64,000 nt of DNA, taken from NCBI RefSeq assembly GCF_900258045.1, contig NZ_OGVD01000004.1, forward strand, positions 1 to 64,000, read 5' to 3'. How positions within the stretch are numbered: the first letter of the stretch is position 1; every line of letters begins with the position of its first letter. A program made the position numbers and the translations under genes. The DNA comes from Sphingorhabdus sp. EL138 (GTDB lineage: Bacteria > Pseudomonadota > Alphaproteobacteria > Sphingomonadales > Sphingomonadaceae). The notes under the pieces were generated by a model. It saw only the letters and a program-made list of their open reading frames with translations, did no database searches and was not told the origin of the DNA. Below, one piece after another: positions 33,701-42,340 of this stretch.

Positions 33701-36025
33701 CTACTTGTTCTTGGTTGGCGTTTTTTTCTTAGGTACCGGTTTCTTCTTTTTCTTTGCCGAGGGCGCAGATGGCGTCACCTCAAAGGTCAGCTCGTTGTCC
33801 TTCAGATGCACCTTGACCTCGCCGCCATTGACCAATTTGCCGAACAGCAATTCTTCGGCCAGTGGCTGCTTGATCTTCTCTTGAATGAGGCGTCCCATTG
33901 GGCGCGCGCCATAGAGTTTGTCATAGCCGCGTTCGGTGAGCCATTTCTGGGCATCATCATCGAGAGTGATATGAACATTCTGATCTGCCAGCTGCAGTTC
34001 CAGTTCAAGGATGAATTTCTCGACAACCCGCGCCACGACTTCTGGCGGCAGATAAGCAAAGGGCACAATCGCATCCAAGCGGTTGCGGAATTCGGGGGTG
34101 AACATTTTCTTCACCGCTTCATCGCCCGCATCTTCCTTGGACACATTGCCGAAACCGATGCCTTCTTTTGCCATGTCAGACGCACCGGCATTGGTGGTCA
34201 TGATGAGAATGACATTCCGGAAATCGACAGTCTTGCCATGATGGTCGGTCAACTTGCCGTTGTCCATGACCTGCAAGAGAATGTTGAAAAGGTCAGGATG
34301 GGCTTTTTCAATCTCGTCGAGCAGCAACACACAATGCGGGTTCTGATCGACGGCATCGGTCAACAGACCTCCTTGGTCATAGCCGACATAGCCCGGAGGT
34401 GCACCGATCAGCCGAGAGACGCTGTGGCGCTCCATATATTCGGACATGTCAAAGCGCTTGAGCGGAATGCCCATGATCGACGACAATTGCCGGGCAACCT
34501 CGGTTTTACCAACGCCGGTAGGTCCGGAGAACAGATAGTTGCCAATTGGCTTGTTCGGTTCACGCAGGCCGGCACGAGACAGTTTGATTGCGCTCGACAG
34601 CTTTTCAATCGCTGCATTCTGACCAAAGACAACACGCTTGAGATCCTTGTCGAGATTTTCGAGCGTCTTCTTGTCATCTTTCGATACGGATTTGGGCGGG
34701 ATGCGCGCCATCGTCGCGATAACCGCTTCAATATCCTTGGTCGTGATCATTTTCTTGCGACGCGAAGGCGGCAACAGCATTTGCATCGCGCCGACCTCGT
34801 CGATCACGTCGATCGCTTTGTCGGGCAACTTGCGGTCATTGATATAACGGGTTGAAAGTTCCACCGCTGATTTCAGGGCGTCCGGTGCGTAACGCACCTT
34901 GTGATGCTCTTCAAAAGCACCGCGCAGCCCGGCGAGGATTTTTATTGTATCTTCAACGCTAGGTTCATTGACATCAATTTTCTGGAACCGGCGCAGCAGG
35001 GCGCGATCTTTTTCAAAGTGATTTCGGAATTCTTTATAGGTGGTTGATCCGATGCAACGGATAATGCCGCCGGACAAAGCCGGCTTCAGCAAGTTGGATG
35101 CATCCATTGCGCCGCCACTGGTCGCGCCAGCGCCGATGACCGTGTGGATCTCGTCGATAAACAAGATCGCATCAGGCATTTTTTCGAGTTCTGAAACAAC
35201 CTGTTTCAGCCGTTCTTCAAAATCACCACGATAGCGAGTACCTGCCAGCAAGGATCCCATATCAAGCGAATAGATAATTGCTGGCTTCAATACGTCTGGA
35301 ACGCTTTCCTCGACGATCCGCAGGGCCAAGCCCTCTGCGATGGCGGTTTTACCCACGCCGGGTTCGCCGACATAAAGCGGGTTGTTCTTGGACCGGCGGC
35401 AAAGAATTTGCACGGTACGATCAACTTCGGCCTGGCGTCCGATAAGCGGATCGATCCGGCCATCCTTGGCTTTCTGGTTCAAATTGACGGTAAACTGGTC
35501 AAGCGCGGTTTCTTTCTTGTTTTTCGCCTCTTTTTTCTCGTCATTCTCTTCACTGCCAGACAGTTCGGCCGGATCAATCGATTGCCCGCCCTTGCCAACG
35601 CCGTGGCTGATAAAGCTGACGGCATCCAACCGGCTCATATCCTGTTGCTGGAGGAAATATACGGCATAGCTCTCTCGTTCAGAGAACAATGCGACAAGCA
35701 CATTCGCGCCGGTCACTTCATCTTTGCCGGACGACTGCACATGCAGGATTGCACGCTGGACAACCCGCTGGAAACCGGATGTCGGGGAGGGGTCGATGGA
35801 CTTTTCTACCTTCAGGGAATCCAGTTCGCTGTCGAGATACAGAACCACCGCGTCTTCAAGCTCGCCCAGATCCACTCCGCATGCGTTCATCACTTGCGAG
35901 GCATCACCATCGTCAATCAATGCCAGCAGCAGATGTTCCAGTGTCGCATATTCATGAGACCGATCAGCAGCATTTTTCAGCGCCTGATGTAGGGTCTTTT
36001 CCAGTGATTCTGCGAATGAAGGCAT
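33701..36025 (-). CDS. clpA: ATP-dependent Clp protease ATP-binding subunit ClpA
   Basis: The 774-residue AAA+ unfoldase feeds substrates to ClpP. It has the N-terminal double Clp_N repeat (about 1-145). The first AAA domain has Walker A GEPGVGKTA and Walker B DAILFIDEIH. The second has Walker A GPTGVGKTE, Walker B VLLLDEIEKAHPD and sensor IMTTNAGA. The C-terminal tail is Lys/Pro-rich (KKKKKPVPKKKTPTKNK), which is unusual for the family. No clpS gene lies beside it. Confidence 0.95.
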   Translation of the reverse strand: MPSFAESLEKTLHQALKNAADRSHEYATLEHLLLALIDDGDASQVMNACGVDLGELEDAVVLYLDSELDSLKVEKSIDPSPTSGFQRVVQRAILHVQSSGKDEVTGANVLVALFSERESYAVYFLQQQDMSRLDAVSFISHGVGKGGQSIDPAELSGSEENDEKKEAKNKKETALDQFTVNLNQKAKDGRIDPLIGRQAEVDRTVQILCRRSKNNPLYVGEPGVGKTAIAEGLALRIVEESVPDVLKPAIIYSLDMGSLLAGTRYRGDFEERLKQVVSELEKMPDAILFIDEIHTVIGAGATSGGAMDASNLLKPALSGGIIRCIGSTTYKEFRNHFEKDRALLRRFQKIDVNEPSVEDTIKILAGLRGAFEEHHKVRYAPDALKSAVELSTRYINDRKLPDKAIDVIDEVGAMQMLLPPSRRKKMITTKDIEAVIATMARIPPKSVSKDDKKTLENLDKDLKRVVFGQNAAIEKLSSAIKLSRAGLREPNKPIGNYLFSGPTGVGKTEVARQLSSIMGIPLKRFDMSEYMERHSVSRLIGAPPGYVGYDQGGLLTDAVDQNPHCVLLLDEIEKAHPDLFNILLQVMDNGKLTDHHGKTVDFRNVILIMTTNAGASDMAKEGIGFGNVSKEDAGDEAVKKMFTPEFRNRLDAIVPFAYLPPEVVARVVEKFILELELQLADQNVHITLDDDAQKWLTERGYDKLYGARPMGRLIQEKIKQPLAEELLFGKLVNGGEVKVHLKDNELTFEVTPSAPSAKKKKKPVPKKKTPTKNK

Positions 36026-36287
36026 ATATATACTCCTAGAAGGGACGATGGAATGTCCCGTTAGCTGAAAGCCTATGCGGTCCGGTGTGCCCTGACCTTA
36101 ACCTTTTGGCTTCCTTCTTAATCTATGCGCAACCCAAAAAACATCAAGGGCATATCCTGAGAATGGCAAGCATGTGGCCAAGGTATAGCGTATTTCCTGA
36201 TCTCTTCTCCTAAACGGTTCAAGCCGGATCAAATTAAATCTGAATATTAAGATATAGGGTTAACAAATCCTTACCAGGAACCGGTAT

Positions 36288-36488
36288 TTACGTTTTTTTA
36301 AACAGGCTGTCGGCACTCGCGCGATGTGACACGGCAAAGCTTTTCTTGGCTTCACAGCGGCTTATTTCCGTTTTTAGCGTAGATATCCGCTTCTCAAGCT
36401 CATCCACAGAAAATGGGTCCAGGTCCTGTTTTATAAGCAGGCTAAGTGGATCATTTGCGCTGCGCGGCAGATCATCGTCATCATTCAT
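36288..36488 (-). CDS. DUF1192 family small protein
   Basis: The 66-residue acidic protein (MNDDDDLPRSANDPLSLLIK, then LDPFSVDELEKRISTLKTEI) ends in a coiled-coil-like helix, as in the short DUF1192 proteins common in alphaproteobacteria. The start at 36488 is preferred over one 15 bases upstream. Divergent from the quinone-oxidoreductase gene. Function unknown. Confidence 0.82.
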   Translation of the reverse strand: MNDDDDLPRSANDPLSLLIKQDLDPFSVDELEKRISTLKTEISRCEAKKSFAVSHRASADSLFKKT

Positions 36489-36616
36489 ATGAAAATATCC
36501 CATCTTTTTCGGCCATTTGCCTCGGCAATGTTGACCCGCACGGCTTTGCTGTCAATAAGGTCATCAGAGAAAAAGCGCCTGCCATTTACGCGTTTTTGGG
36601 GAGATTTGGGGCAGCC

Positions 36617-37627
36617 ATGACAGTATCAGAAGTTTTGCAGACCGAAATGACAGCGGTAGCGATCAGTGAACCGGGCGGGCCGGATGTTCTGAAGCCGGAA
36701 ACGATGACCGTTCCACAGCCTGCAGCTGGCGAAGTTTTGATCAAAGTTGCGGCGGCCGGTGTCAATCGTCCCGATGTGGTTCAGCGTATGGGGCTCTATC
36801 CGGCTCCTCCAGGCGCATCACCGCTGCCGGGTCTGGAAGTATCCGGTGTCGTTGTTGCGCTAGGCCAAGGCGTGGAGCCGGAATGGATGGGACGCAAGAT
36901 ATGCGCTTTGACCAATGGCGGCGGCTATGCAGAATTCTGTGTGGCTCCCGTGGGACAGTGCCTTCCCGTTCCGGACAGCCTGACCATGGAAGAAGCGGCG
37001 GCCTTGCCGGAAACACTGTTCACTGTGTGGAGCAATCTGTTCAACCGTGGCTTTGCGCGGGAAGATGAAACAGTATTAGTCCATGGCGGAACCAGCGGGA
37101 TCGGTACGATGGCGATCATGCTGGGCAAGCTGTTTGGGTTGAATGTGATTGTTACTTGTGGCTCCGATCAGAAATGCACAGCCGCAAAGACCATCGGTGC
37201 GGACCACGCCATCAATTATAAAAGCCAGGATTTTGTGGAAGAAATCAAGAAGATCACCGGCGGGCAGGGAGTGGAAGTGGTTCTTGATATGGTCGCCGGT
37301 GACTATGTACCGCGCAACCTCAACTGCCTGAAGGAAGACGGCCGGCATGTCACAATTGCGGTACAGGGCGGCATGACAGCCACCCTGAACATGGCGCAGG
37401 TCATGATGAAGCGATTGACCCTGACCGGATCAACATTGCGCCCGCAATCGGCTGATCGCAAGGCGCTTCTTGCCGACGAACTTTATCGTTATGTCTGGCC
37501 GGATATTGAGGCAGGCAAGTTGAAACCGGTAATGGATGAAACATTCGCGCTTGCCGATGCTGCCAAGGCGCATGCGCACATGGAAGCCGGTGATCATATC
37601 GGGAAGATTATTTTGAAAGTGGAATAA
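36617..37627 (+). CDS. NAD(P)H-quinone oxidoreductase (zinc-free MDR family, PIG3-like)
   Basis: About 336 residues of the medium-chain dehydrogenase/reductase fold. The GroES-like part has AAAGVNRPDVVQRMGLYPAP. The NADPH-binding part has VLVHGGTSGIGTMAIMLGKL, with no zinc-ligand cysteine pattern, typical of quinone oxidoreductases such as PIG3. The start is ATG 36617 (or 36647, beginning MTAVAISEPGGPDVL); the open frame extends farther upstream without support. A NUDIX gene follows after 3 bases. Confidence 0.92.
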   Translation: MTVSEVLQTEMTAVAISEPGGPDVLKPETMTVPQPAAGEVLIKVAAAGVNRPDVVQRMGLYPAPPGASPLPGLEVSGVVVALGQGVEPEWMGRKICALTNGGGYAEFCVAPVGQCLPVPDSLTMEEAAALPETLFTVWSNLFNRGFAREDETVLVHGGTSGIGTMAIMLGKLFGLNVIVTCGSDQKCTAAKTIGADHAINYKSQDFVEEIKKITGGQGVEVVLDMVAGDYVPRNLNCLKEDGRHVTIAVQGGMTATLNMAQVMMKRLTLTGSTLRPQSADRKALLADELYRYVWPDIEAGKLKPVMDETFALADAAKAHAHMEAGDHIGKIILKVE

Positions 37628-37630
37628 CGG

Positions 37631-38053
37631 ATGGGCGAGAATATCGACTTTCACGGCGCAAAGGCCGCGCTATTTGTCGATGATAAACTGCTCGTCTATC
37701 GCCGTGATAATAACCCCGAAATTCCCTTTCCGGATATGTGGGATTTGCCTGGAGGCGGCCGCGAAAACGGGGAAAGCGGCGCAGAGTGTGTTGTCCGGGA
37801 AACCTTTGAAGAGTTCGGCATAATGGTCGATATTGCCGCGCTTGACTATGTCCAGAATTACGAGAACTGGCGGGGTGGAAACAGCCGAAGAGCTCTCTTT
37901 TTTGCCGGTCAACTCTCTTCCAGCCAGGTGGATGCCATTGTCTTCGGTGATGAAGGGCAGCACTGGCGGCTCATGGCGGTTACAGACTTTCTGGAAAGCA
38001 GTCAGGCCGTACCGCATTTGCAGGATCGATTGCGTCACTATCTCGCAGTTTAG
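37631..38053 (+). CDS. NUDIX hydrolase
   Basis: The 140-residue protein has the Nudix box as GGGRENGESGAECVVRETFEEFGI (GX5EX7REUXEEXGU, about residues 40-63), directly after MWDLPG. It would hydrolyse a nucleoside-diphosphate derivative; substrate unknown. It is likely co-transcribed with the preceding oxidoreductase. Confidence 0.93.
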   Translation: MGENIDFHGAKAALFVDDKLLVYRRDNNPEIPFPDMWDLPGGGRENGESGAECVVRETFEEFGIMVDIAALDYVQNYENWRGGNSRRALFFAGQLSSSQVDAIVFGDEGQHWRLMAVTDFLESSQAVPHLQDRLRHYLAV

Positions 38054-38162
38054 GTCAGAGAAACCGGCCGGATTCTGTAAATAAAGGGTCACAAAACGGG
38101 AATCATCCTGTCACATTGGCAGTTTATAGGCCGGGTCTATGGATAGCTTCCATAGGAGCGCG

Positions 38163-39080
38163 ATGATGGCCAAACAATTTCCGCCGATTTCTACATCCGA
38201 TATCCCGTTGCTGGACGCAGATCGCTATGAGGCGCGGCTGTCCCGAAAGCCGCGAGTCAATCCGGCGGACAGGACACGATACCGAACCATCTGGATTTCC
38301 GACATTCACCTGGGTACCCGCGGCTGCAACGCCGATATGCTGATCGATTTTCTGGACCATGTCGACAGTGACGCGCTTTATCTGGTTGGTGATATCATTG
38401 ACGGCTGGCGGTTGAAGAAGAAATTTTACTGGCCGGACGGGCATAATGATATCATCTGGCGGATATTGAAACGCGCCAAGCGGGACACTCGGATCGTCTA
38501 TATTCCCGGCAACCATGACGAGATGTTCCGGCAGTTTACAGGCCTGAATTTCGGCGGTGTAGAAATCCGGCGGCATGCCATTCATGAAACTGCGGATGGT
38601 CGCCGGCTTTTGGTCATGCATGGTGACGAATTTGATACAGTGATGCTGGCACACCGCTGGCTCGCCTTTGTCGGTGACGCCGCTTACACAACTTTGATGC
38701 GGCTTAACTGGCTGGTCAACAAGTTCCGCCAGCGCATGGGCTTGCCTTATTGGTCGCTGTCCAAAGTCGCCAAGCACAAGGTCAAAAATGCGGTTGAATT
38801 TATTGGGCGCTTCGAGGAGCTGGTGGCCAAAGCTGCGGGCAATCGCGGCGTTGATGGTGTGGTTTGTGGCCACATTCACACGGCCGAGATGCGTGAGATC
38901 AAAGGCATCGAATATTATAACGATGGTGACTGGGTCGAAGGTTGCACGGCTTTGGTCGAATGTGATGACGGCACCATGGAGATTCTCCACTGGGCTGACG
39001 AGATCAAGGCGCGTGAGGCAAGGCGCGGCCAACCGATGAATCTGAAAACTGTGAAGGGCAATCTGGAGCAGGCGGCATGA
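38163..39080 (+). CDS. Metallophosphoesterase, UDP-2,3-diacylglucosamine hydrolase (LpxH)-like
   Basis: About 305 residues with calcineurin-like metal motifs in order: WISDIHLGTRG, LVGDIIDGW, IPGNHDEMF, LVMHGDEFD and GHIHTAEM. This is the pattern of LpxH-like UDP-diacylglucosamine pyrophosphohydrolases, which act in lipid A synthesis. The pairing with a glycosyltransferase that overlaps it (ATGA) suggests a role in envelope lipid metabolism. ATG 38163 is preferred, with GGAGCGCG upstream. Confidence 0.82.
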   Translation: MMAKQFPPISTSDIPLLDADRYEARLSRKPRVNPADRTRYRTIWISDIHLGTRGCNADMLIDFLDHVDSDALYLVGDIIDGWRLKKKFYWPDGHNDIIWRILKRAKRDTRIVYIPGNHDEMFRQFTGLNFGGVEIRRHAIHETADGRRLLVMHGDEFDTVMLAHRWLAFVGDAAYTTLMRLNWLVNKFRQRMGLPYWSLSKVAKHKVKNAVEFIGRFEELVAKAAGNRGVDGVVCGHIHTAEMREIKGIEYYNDGDWVEGCTALVECDDGTMEILHWADEIKAREARRGQPMNLKTVKGNLEQAA

Positions 39081-40141
39081 AAATAGCGCTGGTAACCGAC
39101 GCCTGGCATCCTCAGGTTAACGGAGTCGTCCGCACATTGGATACGATTATCGGGATATTGCGCCAATGGGGGCATGAGGTGCTGGTTATCTCGCCGGATC
39201 AATATCATTCAGTCGCCGCGCCCAGCTATCCGGAAATCCGACTGGCAATGACCCGCGCGCGTAGCGTTGGTCGGCGCATTGCCGCTTTTGAGGCTGACGC
39301 CGTACACTTGGCAACGGAGGGCCCGTTATGCCTTTCTGCCCGGCGCTGGTGCCGGCGGAACAAGCGGCCGTTCACAACTGCCTATCATACACAGTTTCCC
39401 GAATATCTCGCCAAGCGCACGCATTTGTCACCGCGCATTTTCTGGCCATATATTCGCTGGTTTCATGGCACATCACAGGCAATCATGGTTTCGACCGATA
39501 GCGTGAGACTGCAACTGGTGAAGGAACGTTTGCCGCAAGTGCATCATTGGAGCCGCGGCGTTGATCTTGGCAATTTCTCACCAGATGCGCCTGCTCCGAA
39601 AATATTCGATGATCTGCCGCGCCCGATCCAGCTCTATGTCGGCCGTGTTGCCGTTGAAAAGAATATCGACGCTTTTTTGCAAACAGATCAGCCGGGCAGC
39701 CGGGTGGTTGTTGGCGATGGCCCTGCGCTGGATGATTTGCGAGAGCGTTATCCCGACGCAAATTTTCTGGGCCGAAAATCGGGCCGGGAGCTTGCCGGCT
39801 GTTATGCCGGAGCCGATGTTTTTGTGTTCCCGAGTAAAACGGACACATTCGGACTGGTTCTCATAGAGGCGCTGGCATGTGGTACGCCGGTCGCGGCCTT
39901 TCCTGTCACAGGGCCGGTCGATATACTGACCGAAAAAAGTGGCGTAATGGCCGAAAGCCTTGATAGGGCCATTGCTGATGCACAGTATTTGCGATCGGAA
40001 GACTGTTTGAAGCGCGCCGCGCATTTTAACTGGACGGCAAGCGCGCGACAGTTTCTCGAAGGCCTGGCACAAATCGAACCAGAACAGACGGTTCGCCTGT
40101 CACGCCGTTTCATTGCCAAGGCCATTTTTGCCAGAGCTTGA
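39077..40141 (+). CDS. Glycosyltransferase family 4 (GT-B, mannosyltransferase-like)
   Basis: The 354-residue cytosolic/peripheral enzyme has an N-terminal donor/acceptor Rossmann domain (MKIALVTDAWHPQVNGVVRT). The C-terminal GT-B domain carries PIQLYVGRVAVEKNIDAFL and the EX7E-type region DVFVFPSKTDTFGLVLIEAL. It resembles MgtA/SqdX-type glycolipid glycosyltransferases. Its start overlaps the stop of the LpxH-like gene, so the two are translationally coupled. The product, perhaps a glycosyl-diacylglycerol, cannot be set from sequence. Confidence 0.92.
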   Translation: MKIALVTDAWHPQVNGVVRTLDTIIGILRQWGHEVLVISPDQYHSVAAPSYPEIRLAMTRARSVGRRIAAFEADAVHLATEGPLCLSARRWCRRNKRPFTTAYHTQFPEYLAKRTHLSPRIFWPYIRWFHGTSQAIMVSTDSVRLQLVKERLPQVHHWSRGVDLGNFSPDAPAPKIFDDLPRPIQLYVGRVAVEKNIDAFLQTDQPGSRVVVGDGPALDDLRERYPDANFLGRKSGRELAGCYAGADVFVFPSKTDTFGLVLIEALACGTPVAAFPVTGPVDILTEKSGVMAESLDRAIADAQYLRSEDCLKRAAHFNWTASARQFLEGLAQIEPEQTVRLSRRFIAKAIFARA

Positions 40142-40222
40142 GCCTTGGCCAGCTAAAAATGCATGGCTAAACCAAATATCTTGCCGACTCTTTCGATATC
40201 CCCTACATAGGGCTCAACAACA

Positions 40223-40256
40223 GGCCGCTCCCGAAAGGGGCGGCCCTTATTTTTTA
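40223..40256 (+). terminator. Rho-independent terminator after the glycosyltransferase gene
   Basis: GGCCGCTCC-CGAAA-GGGGCGGCC forms a 9-base-pair stem with one T-G pair, followed by CTTATTTTTTAT. It separates the LpxH-like/glycosyltransferase operon from the DUF1013 gene. Confidence 0.88.
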
Positions 40257-40270
40257 TAAAGGACGCCGCC

Positions 40271-40993
40271 GTGGCCCAAGATAACCCAACTCCGCTTATG
40301 CCGCATGCAACTGCAAGCTGGCTGGTTGACAATACCGGATTAAGCTTTGAGCAAATTGCTGAATTCTGCGGTATTCACATTCTCGAAGTGAATGCGATGG
40401 CCGACGATCTCGCCGGTTCCAAATATACCGGACGCGATCCTGTACAGGCGCATGAACTGACCAATGAGGAAATTGCGAAAGCCGAAGCTGATCCCGAATA
40501 TCGGATGAAACTTCAAAAAGGGCCTGAGCAGGTACGCCGGACCAAAGGTCCACGTTATACGCCAGTGTCCAAGCGTCAGGATAAACCCGACGGCATTGCA
40601 TGGCTGCTCCGCAATCATCCGGAAATTTCCGATGCACAGGTTGGTAAACTGATCGGCACGACGCGCACCACCATCAACGCGATCCGCGACCGTGAGCACT
40701 GGAACATTGCCAATATTGTACCCAAAGATCCGGTTACACTGGGCCTTTGTTCGCAGCGTGAATTGGACGCAGTGGTCGCCAAAGCCGCCAAGAAAGCCGG
40801 CATTGAACCGGAAGTACCCGAAGACAAGAAGCTGGGCGGTGACAAGGAAGCGCTTATCGCCGAACTGCATGAAGAGCGGGCACAGGCAGAGCGTGACGCC
40901 GAAGCTGCATTGGCCGCTGAATCCGGTGAAGAAGAAATTGCTTCAGAAGATCTGACGGCAGAAACGCTGTTTAAAGATAGCAAGGATAGCTAG
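40271..40993 (+). CDS. DUF1013 protein, TrcR-like cell-cycle transcriptional regulator
   Basis: The 240-residue protein belongs to the alphaproteobacterial DUF1013 family, whose Caulobacter member is known as TrcR. Two helix-turn-helix-like segments are visible: ATASWLVDNTGLSFEQIAEF near the start and ISDAQVGKLIGTTRTTINAI at about 115-135. The C-terminal quarter is acidic and coiled. The start is GTG 40271. It probably binds RNA polymerase or DNA and regulates growth-linked genes. Confidence 0.88.
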   Translation: MAQDNPTPLMPHATASWLVDNTGLSFEQIAEFCGIHILEVNAMADDLAGSKYTGRDPVQAHELTNEEIAKAEADPEYRMKLQKGPEQVRRTKGPRYTPVSKRQDKPDGIAWLLRNHPEISDAQVGKLIGTTRTTINAIRDREHWNIANIVPKDPVTLGLCSQRELDAVVAKAAKKAGIEPEVPEDKKLGGDKEALIAELHEERAQAERDAEAALAAESGEEEIASEDLTAETLFKDSKDS

Positions 40994-41015
40994 TTTTTCA
41001 GTTAGCTTCAGCTTT

Positions 41016-41092
41016 GTGCTCCGCACTTGATGCGGAGCCTAGAGTAGATCGTAAGAACAGCCATCCTAGGCTCCGCATCAAGTGCGGAGCAC
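41016..41092. repeat. Perfect 27-bp inverted repeat (REP/BIME-like element)
   Basis: The left arm (41016-41042) begins GTGCTCCGCACTTGATG. The right arm (41066-41092) is its exact reverse complement, separated by 23 bases. Each arm also contains its own palindrome, GCTCCGCA-CTTGA-TGCGGAGC. It could form a cruciform or a paired-hairpin RNA. It lies between the DUF1013 and MBL genes and may act as a terminator or as a mobile intergenic repeat. Confidence 0.9.
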
Positions 41093-41180
41093 CGTCGCGT
41101 GATTGCTGAACGGCAGAACAGCTTAACCGGTCAATTAAATCCGGTTGCGCCTGTGCGCTCGGCCGGTCTATGATCTTGTC

Positions 41181-42296
41181 ATGGATGTCCCCACAAAATC
41201 TCCCGCTTATGATGCAACGCTGGCCGATCATGGCTTTGAACCTATAGAAGCGGAGGGGCTCACCTATCCGCTAGGCGCGTTCGAACCGAAATATGGCGAA
41301 TATTTTGAATTGATGCCTGGCATCGGCTGGACCCGCACGCCGGTTCCCGGGCCGCTTGGGCATATAAACAATTGGGTGCTGGATGACGTGCACCCGGATG
41401 GAAGTCCGGGCTTTGCAATTGTCGATACCGGTCTGTTCATGCCCGCAGTCATCGAAGCCTGGAAAACGCTTTTTAAAACCGGCCTCAATGGCAAGACGGC
41501 CACCAAGATTGTTGTCACCCATTTTCACCCGGACCATGTCGGCTGTGCGGGCTGGCTCGCCAACCGGTTCAAGGCTCCCGTACATATGAACCGTACCGAA
41601 TGGCTGTTAGCGCGGATGCTGACCGCTGATGTCAGCGAGGATGTACCGCAAGAAGCAATTGATGAATGGCGCTTTGCCGGATGGGACGAAGCGCTCATCA
41701 AGGAGAAATGCGAAGGCGGGTGGGGGCGATTTGCCCGGGCCGTTTCGCGTCTGCCGACCGGACATATCCGCATGGATGAAGGGGATAGCCTGACTATCGG
41801 TGCCAATGACTGGCGGGTAATGATCGGGCGCGGCCATACACCGGAACATGCCTGCCTGATCGATGATGCCAGTCACGTTATGATTTCCGGTGACCAGATA
41901 TTGCCGCGAATTACATCCAACATCTCGGTAATGCTCAGCGAACCGACGGCCGATCCCCTCGGCGAGTGGCTGGACAGCATCGCCCGGTTCCGTGCGGAAA
42001 TTGATCCCGATCTTCTGGTCCTGCCTGCGCATGGCCGTCCGTTCAAAGGCGCGCATCAGCGGCTCGACACGCTGGCGTTGCGGCATAATGAGGCGCTGGA
42101 TGACCTTGCCAATGCATTGGCCCGGGAACCGATGCGCGTGGTGGATAGTTTTCCGCTGCTATTTTCCCGCCCGATCGGCAATGATGTGATCGGTATGGCG
42201 ACAGGCGAGGCGATGGCGACGCTTCGCCATCTGGAATATACCGGCAGGGCAACGCACGATATGAAAGACGGAGTCGCCTGGTACAGCGCGGTTTGA
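41181..42296 (+). CDS. MBL-fold metallo-hydrolase
   Basis: The 371-residue protein has the zinc-binding motif THFHPDHVGC (HxHxDH, about residue 115), a second histidine in GRGHTPEHACL, and a downstream metal ligand in ISGDQILPRIT. A C-terminal helical part contains LPAHGRPFKGAHQRLDTLAL, as in lactamase-B proteins with a C-terminal extension. The start at 41181 follows a weak ribosome binding site; the frame is open 36 bases further upstream. Substrate unknown, possibly a thioester or lactone. Confidence 0.92.
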   Translation: MDVPTKSPAYDATLADHGFEPIEAEGLTYPLGAFEPKYGEYFELMPGIGWTRTPVPGPLGHINNWVLDDVHPDGSPGFAIVDTGLFMPAVIEAWKTLFKTGLNGKTATKIVVTHFHPDHVGCAGWLANRFKAPVHMNRTEWLLARMLTADVSEDVPQEAIDEWRFAGWDEALIKEKCEGGWGRFARAVSRLPTGHIRMDEGDSLTIGANDWRVMIGRGHTPEHACLIDDASHVMISGDQILPRITSNISVMLSEPTADPLGEWLDSIARFRAEIDPDLLVLPAHGRPFKGAHQRLDTLALRHNEALDDLANALAREPMRVVDSFPLLFSRPIGNDVIGMATGEAMATLRHLEYTGRATHDMKDGVAWYSAV

Positions 42297-42340
42297 TCTA
42301 GCGCAAAGACAGCTGGTTTTTGCACGCATAAGTCAGACTT

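Noticed and set aside
33806-34855. 349-residue plus-strand open frame opposite clpA
   Set aside because: It lies wholly within clpA in the antisense direction, has no ribosome binding site and no family features. It is an effect of codon usage in clpA.
38124-39032. 302-residue minus-strand open frame opposite the LpxH-like gene
   Set aside because: It is antisense to a gene with five intact metallophosphoesterase motifs and shows no domain of its own.
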